Shown here: positions 47,564 to 51,733 of the stretch, in pieces
Layout: each line of letters opens with the position of its first letter
Position numbering within the stretch: the first letter of the stretch is position 1
DNA from: Actinomycetes bacterium
GTDB taxonomy: Bacteria > Actinomycetota > Acidimicrobiia > Acidimicrobiales > RAAP-2
NCBI GenBank assembly: GCA_021798955.1
Contig: JAJZBK010000010.1
Span: 1-51,733 of the forward strand
Direction: 5' to 3'
DNA length: 51,733 nucleotides
Program-made: the position numbers and the translations under genes
Notes under the pieces: generated by a model
Told to the model about the DNA's origin: nothing
What the model saw: only the letters and a program-made list of their open reading frames with translations
Databases searched by the model: none

Positions 47564-48070
47564 TCAGTCGCGTTGGACGGTGGGTCGTTGCGGGGTCAGG
47601 AGCATCATCATCGTGAGGGGGTCGACCGGAGAGGGGACGAACCCGAAACGGGTGCAGAAGGCGACGGCGTCGTCGTTCTTGGCGTGGACGAGGACGACGC
47701 GGACGCCGACGGCGCGGGACACCTCGAGTGCCTTGCCCATGAAGTGCTTGAGGAGCGCTGCCGCCAGACCCCTTCCGAGGTGGCGGACGTCTACGGCGAG
47801 TCGGCCGAGGAGGAGGGCGGGGAGCTCGGTGGGCTGGTTCCGCGTCCATGACTTGGGCGCCGTCGAGCGGAGCACCGAGGCGGTGGCGGAGGCGTAGAAG
47901 GCCGCGACACGGGGGTCGTCTTTCGTCGTGACGACCCAGGTCCGGCTCGTCCCCGTGGACTGGTTGGCGAGCGCCCGGCGGACGAGCCAGTCGTCGAGGG
48001 CAGGCTTGCCGCAGGCGAATCCCCGGAGCTCGTGCTCGCTGGTGAGCAGGTGCGGGCCGCTGTAGGTCAC
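47564..48070 (-). CDS. GNAT-family acetyltransferase toxin, TacT-like
   Basis: A 168-residue GNAT protein. SGPHLLTSEHELRGFACGKPALDDWL at the N-terminus is typical of TacT/AtaT/ItaT toxins, which acetylate aminoacyl-tRNA; VDVRHLGRGLAAALLKHF at about 93-110 is the acetyl-CoA loop. The usual catalytic Tyr in the FY..FGF motif is Cys139 here (AVAFCTRFGF, codon TGC at 47656-47654), so activity may be lost or altered. GTG 48070 overlaps the antitoxin stop by four bases. Confidence 0.85.
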   Translation of the reverse strand: MTYSGPHLLTSEHELRGFACGKPALDDWLVRRALANQSTGTSRTWVVTTKDDPRVAAFYASATASVLRSTAPKSWTRNQPTELPALLLGRLAVDVRHLGRGLAAALLKHFMGKALEVSRAVGVRVVLVHAKNDDAVAFCTRFGFVPSPVDPLTMMMLLTPQRPTVQRD

Positions 48071-48345
48071 CCTGGCGGCTGCTCGAGCGCCGACGGCGCG
48101 GCGAGCAGCTCCGCCATCGCTGCCGGCAGGCCCACGGGGGCGGACAGCAGGCGTTGGAGCTCGTCCCATGCCGCGTCGTCGACGACGAACACCCGGCGGT
48201 CGGCGAGGTCCGCCTCGGCAGCCTCGACCGCATGGCGGAGCACGTAGTCGCTTGTTGACTCCCCACGGGCCGCCGCTGCCTGGCGCAGGACGGCGTCCTG
48301 GGAAGGGGTGAGACGGAGGTTCAGGCGTTCGGTCTTCGTCGCCAT
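48067..48345 (-). CDS. DUF1778 antitoxin, TacA-like
   Basis: A 92-residue antitoxin. ATKTERLNLRLTPSQDAVLRQAAAARGESTSDYVLRHAVEAAEADLADRR is the ribbon-helix-helix DUF1778 domain; VFVVDDAAWDELQRLLSAP is the conserved toxin-neutralising tail. TACAGC lies exactly six bases before ATG 48345, so the operon is probably leaderless. Confidence 0.88.
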   Translation of the reverse strand: MATKTERLNLRLTPSQDAVLRQAAAARGESTSDYVLRHAVEAAEADLADRRVFVVDDAAWDELQRLLSAPVGLPAAMAELLAAPSALEQPPG

Positions 48346-48351
48346 GCTGCG

Positions 48352-48357
48352 GCTGTA
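48352..48357 (-). promoter_or_regulatory. putative -10 of the tacA-tacT-like operon
   Basis: TACAGC on the minus strand, six bases (CGCAGC), then ATG 48345. Confidence 0.45.
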
Positions 48358-48542
48358 CACCGTTTGGTGCCCGCTGGCGATCGCGCGCCGCCAAGCGTCG
48401 GTGACGGCGTCACACCCTGCGCGCAGGCATGCCTCCCGGCGAACGCGCATCCCCGATCCCGGCCCGGCAGGCCTGGAAGGCACCGGGTTGAGGCTGGTCG
48501 GCGTCCGACTGGTCGTCATCGACCGTGGCGGGATGGTGGCTG
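48358..48542. other. 185-bp stretch without a recognisable gene
   Basis: Only short overlapping frames are seen, none with family motifs. Confidence 0.4.
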
Positions 48543-48911
48543 GTGACGCTGCCGTACGACGAGCCGGTCCACCTACGTGGCCAGCACCCGGCCTGCCGCC
48601 TGTTGCGAGCGGACAACGCCGCGTTGGTGCTGAGCTTCCTCGGTCGTGTCTTCGTCGACGGCAATGGCGGCGCACTGCTGGCGGACGAGCTCGGTGCACG
48701 GCCCGACGGCGACCCCGGACCCGACTGGCCCGGCTGCACCGGCACCGTCCAGCCGCTGTTGACGTCGGCGGTTCGGCTCGCGGTTGGCTTCCGCGGCGAC
48801 AAACCCGATGAGCGCGATGAGCTCGACGTCGGTGGCAGTGGCGGTGGCAGTGGCGGTGAGGACAACCCCTCGGCGGTGGCGCGGGCCCGGAACACCAGCC
48901 GTTCGCACTGA
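48543..48911 (+). pseudogene. truncated JetA-like (DUF3375, Wadjet) N-terminal fragment
   Basis: The frame from GTG 48543 begins VTLPYDEPVHLRGQHPACRL, continuing LRADNAALVLSFLGRVFVDGN and LLADELGA. This resembles the first ~45 residues of JetA/DUF3375 proteins (pattern HPAWRLLRA..A.LV.SFL.RVF...N...L...EL), the condensin-like subunit of Wadjet plasmid-defence systems. After about 48695 the similarity stops; the rest of the frame is Gly/Asp/Pro-rich and ends at 48911, whereas JetA is several hundred residues long. jetB, jetC and jetD are absent. Seen: the motif-like start. Recalled family pattern, not a database match. Inferred: remnant of a lost defence locus. Confidence 0.5.
48831..48854 (+). 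repeat. two 12-bp tandem repeats (GGTGGCAGTGGC)
   Basis: Two perfect copies, 48831-48842 and 48843-48854, in the non-conserved tail of the JetA-like fragment. Confidence 0.85.
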
Positions 48912-48985
48912 GGATCGAGCAGGCGCAGGTCGCGTAGCCCTCGTCCCCATGCTGCTCCCCTCGGTCGAGCCGCCGCGTGGGTGCT

Positions 48986-49903
48986 TCACGGACACGGTGC
49001 TGACGGCGGCGCGGTCCGGCGTGACTGCGCCGCGCGGTGCGACTCGAGCTCGCTTCGCGCCGACTCGATGCCAGCCAACAGGTCGGCGTCGGTGGCGATC
49101 TCCTCGACCCTGCGCTGGGCCGCCTCGATCGGACCACGGGCGGCTTGTGCCAGCGCGAGCTGTTGGTGCGCGGCGCGGATCTTCTCCGGCCGCTGCGGCG
49201 CTTCGATCGAGGCTCGCGACGCCGCGGTAGTGACCGCCGCGGCGAACGACCGCACCTGCACCCCTTCGTCCGGCGGGCACGGCACCACGCACGACAGCGT
49301 GGGGGCCTCGATACGTAGGTAGAGCTCGCGGGTGTCGATCTGCTTCGTCTTCTTGAACCCCGCCCCGCCGACGACAGCCCCCACCGGCCCGGCCAGCAGC
49401 CCGCCGGCGATCGTGCGGGTCAGCGTCGCTCGGTTCGTCACCGCCACGTTGCCCGCAGTGTCCACCTCCGCTCTCACGCCGACCAGAGAGACGGTGCCTT
49501 GGGGCGTGGCGATCGCCCGCTCGAACAACGTCACCCCGTGGCAGGTGCCGAGTCGCCTACCACGCTCGTCGCACGTCGCCTCGAGGTGCTCGAGTGCAGC
49601 AGCCACCGACTGGTCGTAGTCACGCTGGGACCGTCTGACCTCAGCCTCGGCTTCCCGAATGGCACGTCGGCGGACATGCTCGGCGTTGGACACCCGGTGC
49701 TTCAGCCTGAGCGTTCTACCGCCGCTCCTGGCAGCGTCGCCGACCAGGCCAGCGGTGACGACGACCACGAGGGCGACGATCCACAGCGCCGCCGCAGACC
49801 AGAGCAGGACCGCCATCGCGTACCGAGCGACGCCACGGAACCCGTCGACGCCGGACCTCGCCCAGCCCGCCGCACCCGAGATGGCCTTCGAGTACCGGCC
49901 CAT
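48986..49903 (-). CDS. single-helix membrane protein, unknown function
   Basis: A 305-residue protein: one hydrophobic segment (about 30-52), a charged helical linker (about 65-110, coiled-coil-like), then a compact domain with GTVSLVGVRAEVDTAGNVAVTNRATLTRTIAGGLLAGPVGAVVGGAGFKKTKQIDTRELYLRIEAP. That domain's 'TNR.TLTR..GGLLAGPVGA' hairpin recalls PH-like or small beta-barrel domains seen in membrane-linked bacterial proteins, but I do not recognise it firmly. A long helical C-terminus follows. ATG 49903 has GAGGAGG 6 nt upstream and TAGCAT 29 nt upstream. Confidence 0.65.
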   Translation of the reverse strand: MGRYSKAISGAAGWARSGVDGFRGVARYAMAVLLWSAAALWIVALVVVVTAGLVGDAARSGGRTLRLKHRVSNAEHVRRRAIREAEAEVRRSQRDYDQSVAAALEHLEATCDERGRRLGTCHGVTLFERAIATPQGTVSLVGVRAEVDTAGNVAVTNRATLTRTIAGGLLAGPVGAVVGGAGFKKTKQIDTRELYLRIEAPTLSCVVPCPPDEGVQVRSFAAAVTTAASRASIEAPQRPEKIRAAHQQLALAQAARGPIEAAQRRVEEIATDADLLAGIESARSELESHRAAQSRRTAPPSAPCP

Positions 49904-49932
49904 CGCCCTCCTCTCGGAGCTGTCCAAGGAGG

Positions 49933-49938
49933 ATGCTA
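49933..49938 (-). promoter_or_regulatory. putative -10 of the membrane-protein gene
   Basis: TAGCAT on the minus strand, in the 32-bp gap after the FMN-protein gene; leader about 23 nt. Confidence 0.45.
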
Positions 49939-51480
49939 CGTGGCGGTCGGGCGCCGTGACGTCTCGAGCTCGCTCATCAGGGCACGGATGGCCAGGCCCG
50001 CGTCGTCGCTCGGCAGTCCCCACTCGGGCTTGTAGCCGAACAACTCGCACACCGAGCTCGAGCCGAAGCGGCCGTCGAGGATCTCGAGATGCTCCGCCGA
50101 CACGAAGGCGGGATGGACTTCACCGCACGCCCTGGTGACCATCAGCGTCTCGTGACGGAGCGTCGAGAGGTAGTTGGCGAAACGGACGGACTTGAGCGCC
50201 GGGTCGAGCCCGGAGGCTCGGTAGGACGACTGGGTCGCCACGCCGACTGGGCAACGCCCGGTGTGGCACTTGCGGGCTTGGATGCAGCCGATGGAGAGCA
50301 TGGCCTCCCGACCGACGTTGACCAGGTCCGCACCGAGCGAAAAGGCCAGAAGTGCCGCGTCGGGAAAGCCCAACTTTCCCGACGCTACGAACGTGACCCG
50401 GTCGTCGATGCCGAGGTCGGCGAAGACGGCGAAGACCTTGGAGAGCGCGATCTTGAGCGGCAGGGCGACGTGGTCGGCGAAGACCAGCGGCGCTGCGCCG
50501 GTCCCACCCTCACCCCCGTCGACGGTGATGAAGTCGACTCCTCGGCCGGGGTCGTCAGCCATGGCCCGGGCCAACGAGCGCCAGAACCCGAGCTCGCCCA
50601 CGGCCGACTTGATCCCCACCGGCACTCCGGTCGCCTCCGCCACGGTCTCGACGAAGTCGAGCAGGGACGACACGTCACCGAAGGCCGTGTGGGCAGCCGG
50701 GCTGACGCAGTCGGCGCCCACGTCGACGCCTCGGAGGCGGGCGATCTCCGGGCTCACCTTGGCTGCGGGCAGCACGCCGCCGAGTCCCGGTTTCGCCCCT
50801 TGGGACAGCTTGACCTCGATGGCCTTCACCGGGGCCGAGGCCACCAGGTCCACGAGCCGGGCAAGGTCGAAGTTCCCCGAGGCGTCCCGGCAGCCGAAGT
50901 AGCCCGTGCCGATCTGGAAGACCAGGTCCCCGCCATGCCGGTGATGCTCGGCCAGGCCGCCCTCGCCGGTGTTCTGCCAGCACCCCGCCAGTCCGGCACC
51001 CCGGTTGAGGGCCTCGACGGCACGCCCGGACAGCGAGCCGAAGCTCATCGCAGAGACGTTGAACACCGACGCCGGACGGAAGGCGCGGCGCCGCTGGCGA
51101 GGACCTCCGAGCACCTTCGCTCCGGGCAAGGCGTCGAAGCCCGCCGGGACGGTGGGGAGCGGAAAGGCAGCCTGACGGAACACCAGCCAGTTCGGGGACG
51201 ACTCGAGGTCCTCGTCGGTCCCGAAGCCGAAGTAGTTGTTCCGCCGTTCGGCCGACGTCGCCACCCAGGTCCGCTGGTCGCGGTTGAACGGCTTCTCCTC
51301 GTCGTCACGGGCGAACCAGTACTGGCGCATCTCGGGGCCCACCAGCTGCACGAGGTTGCGTCCGTGACCGATGACCGGGTAGTTCCGCCAGACGGCCTGG
51401 CGTCGCTGGATCCGATCGAAGGCCGCCAGTCCGGCGACCGCGGACACCACCACGGCGGCCGCGCTCCGCATCGTCTTCAT
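49936..51480 (-). CDS. FMN-binding glutamate synthase domain protein
   Basis: A 514-residue protein with a possible N-terminal membrane helix (about 5-22) and a GltB-like FMN/3Fe-4S barrel. FNVSAMSFGSLSGRAVEALNRGA and NTGEGGLAEHH are the substrate/FMN loops; IEVKLSQGAKPGLGG, the FITVDGGEGGTGAAPLVF segment and the cluster cysteines in IGCIQARKCHTGRCPVGVATQ match the family. The glutaminase and GXGXG domains of full glutamate synthase are missing, as in the stand-alone 'glutamate synthase family' proteins. ATG 51480 has GGAGGGGAA 4 nt upstream. Reaction uncertain. Confidence 0.88.
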   Translation of the reverse strand: MKTMRSAAAVVVSAVAGLAAFDRIQRRQAVWRNYPVIGHGRNLVQLVGPEMRQYWFARDDEEKPFNRDQRTWVATSAERRNNYFGFGTDEDLESSPNWLVFRQAAFPLPTVPAGFDALPGAKVLGGPRQRRRAFRPASVFNVSAMSFGSLSGRAVEALNRGAGLAGCWQNTGEGGLAEHHRHGGDLVFQIGTGYFGCRDASGNFDLARLVDLVASAPVKAIEVKLSQGAKPGLGGVLPAAKVSPEIARLRGVDVGADCVSPAAHTAFGDVSSLLDFVETVAEATGVPVGIKSAVGELGFWRSLARAMADDPGRGVDFITVDGGEGGTGAAPLVFADHVALPLKIALSKVFAVFADLGIDDRVTFVASGKLGFPDAALLAFSLGADLVNVGREAMLSIGCIQARKCHTGRCPVGVATQSSYRASGLDPALKSVRFANYLSTLRHETLMVTRACGEVHPAFVSAEHLEILDGRFGSSSVCELFGYKPEWGLPSDDAGLAIRALMSELETSRRPTAT

Positions 51481-51682
51481 CGCTTCCCCTCCAGGTCGGT
51501 GGCGCCCGCATGGCTGGCACGCCACCTGGTGCCCACTGCCTCTGCGGTGCCCGGTGCGACGGTGTTCCTCACTGCCACGACGGTGCCCGGCACACGGCCG
51601 ATGTTCCCACGGGCGAGGCTCCCACCGCCGGACCGACCACCCCTCCGCAGCCGGACGACCACGCAACCAGCCCCGCCGTACC
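51481..51682. other. gap upstream of the FMN-protein gene
   Basis: No gene seen. An open frame runs through it in line with the FMN protein but is low-complexity (Arg/Gly/His-rich). Confidence 0.4.
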
Positions 51683-51733
51683 GGCCACGGGAGCTACCGG
51701 CGACGGGAGCTACCGGCCACGGGAGCTACCGGC
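51683..51733 (+). repeat. 16-bp tandem repeat at the right edge
   Basis: Units GGCCACGGGAGCTACC (51683-51698), GGCGACGGGAGCTACC (51699-51714), GGCCACGGGAGCTACC (51715-51730) and the start of a fourth; the array continues beyond the window. Confidence 0.9.

Overview
This window is high-GC DNA from an actinobacterium. The order pdtaR, polA, rpsA ... coaE, uvrB, uvrA and the order uvrC, rapZ, yvcK ... gap, pgk, tpiA, secG are both recognisable from actinobacteria such as Mycobacterium tuberculosis, and the ANTAR regulator, AftD-type arabinofuranosyltransferase and many apparently leaderless GTG/ATG starts agree. A deep-branching, non-mycobacterial lineage (for example Acidimicrobiia) is a guess from general feel; no 16S or marker search was possible.

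Layout. 1-6.0 kb: the 3' end of menC, a small coiled-coil protein, pdtaR, polA and rpsA. 6.2-21.7 kb: a cell-envelope glycan block lying between rpsA and coaE. It holds two GT-C mannosyltransferase-like membrane enzymes, an FAD oxidoreductase of the UDP-galactopyranose-mutase/HemY type, a MOP-family flippase, a GT4 glycosyltransferase, an EF-G-like GTPase lacking the catalytic His, a giant AftD-like protein on the other strand, and a SAM methyltransferase. 21.7-28.7 kb: coaE, an eight-helix membrane protein (opposite strand), uvrB and uvrA. 28.7-34.7 kb: a moxR / DUF58 / TgpA-like transglutaminase operon on the minus strand and a divergent membrane-anchored protein. 34.8-45.2 kb: nadA (minus), then uvrC-rapZ-yvcK with GTGA overlaps, gap-pgk-tpiA-secG and a membrane-anchored family-5 solute-binding protein. 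whiA, usually next to yvcK, is not at this locus.

45.26-49.9 kb is accessory DNA starting at a tRNA-Leu(GAG) gene. It carries the remains of a metallophosphoesterase, a MazEF-like pair, a solitary AbrB-type antitoxin, a VapBC pair, a TacA/TacT-like (DUF1778/GNAT) pair whose GNAT has Cys where the catalytic Tyr is expected, and what looks like the first ~45 residues of a JetA (DUF3375, Wadjet) protein. The last 11 bp of the tRNA gene plus flank recur 2.1 kb downstream, so the first part may be a decayed tRNA-integrated island; no integrase is present. The window closes with a minus-strand pair: an FMN-binding glutamate-synthase-domain protein and an unknown membrane protein.

Regulation readable from sequence: many genes have a TANNNT hexamer 6-8 nt before the start codon, as expected for leaderless transcripts. 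These include uvrB, uvrA, moxR, mazE, vapB and tacA. The TA promoters of mazE and vapB overlap inverted repeats that look like autoregulatory operators.
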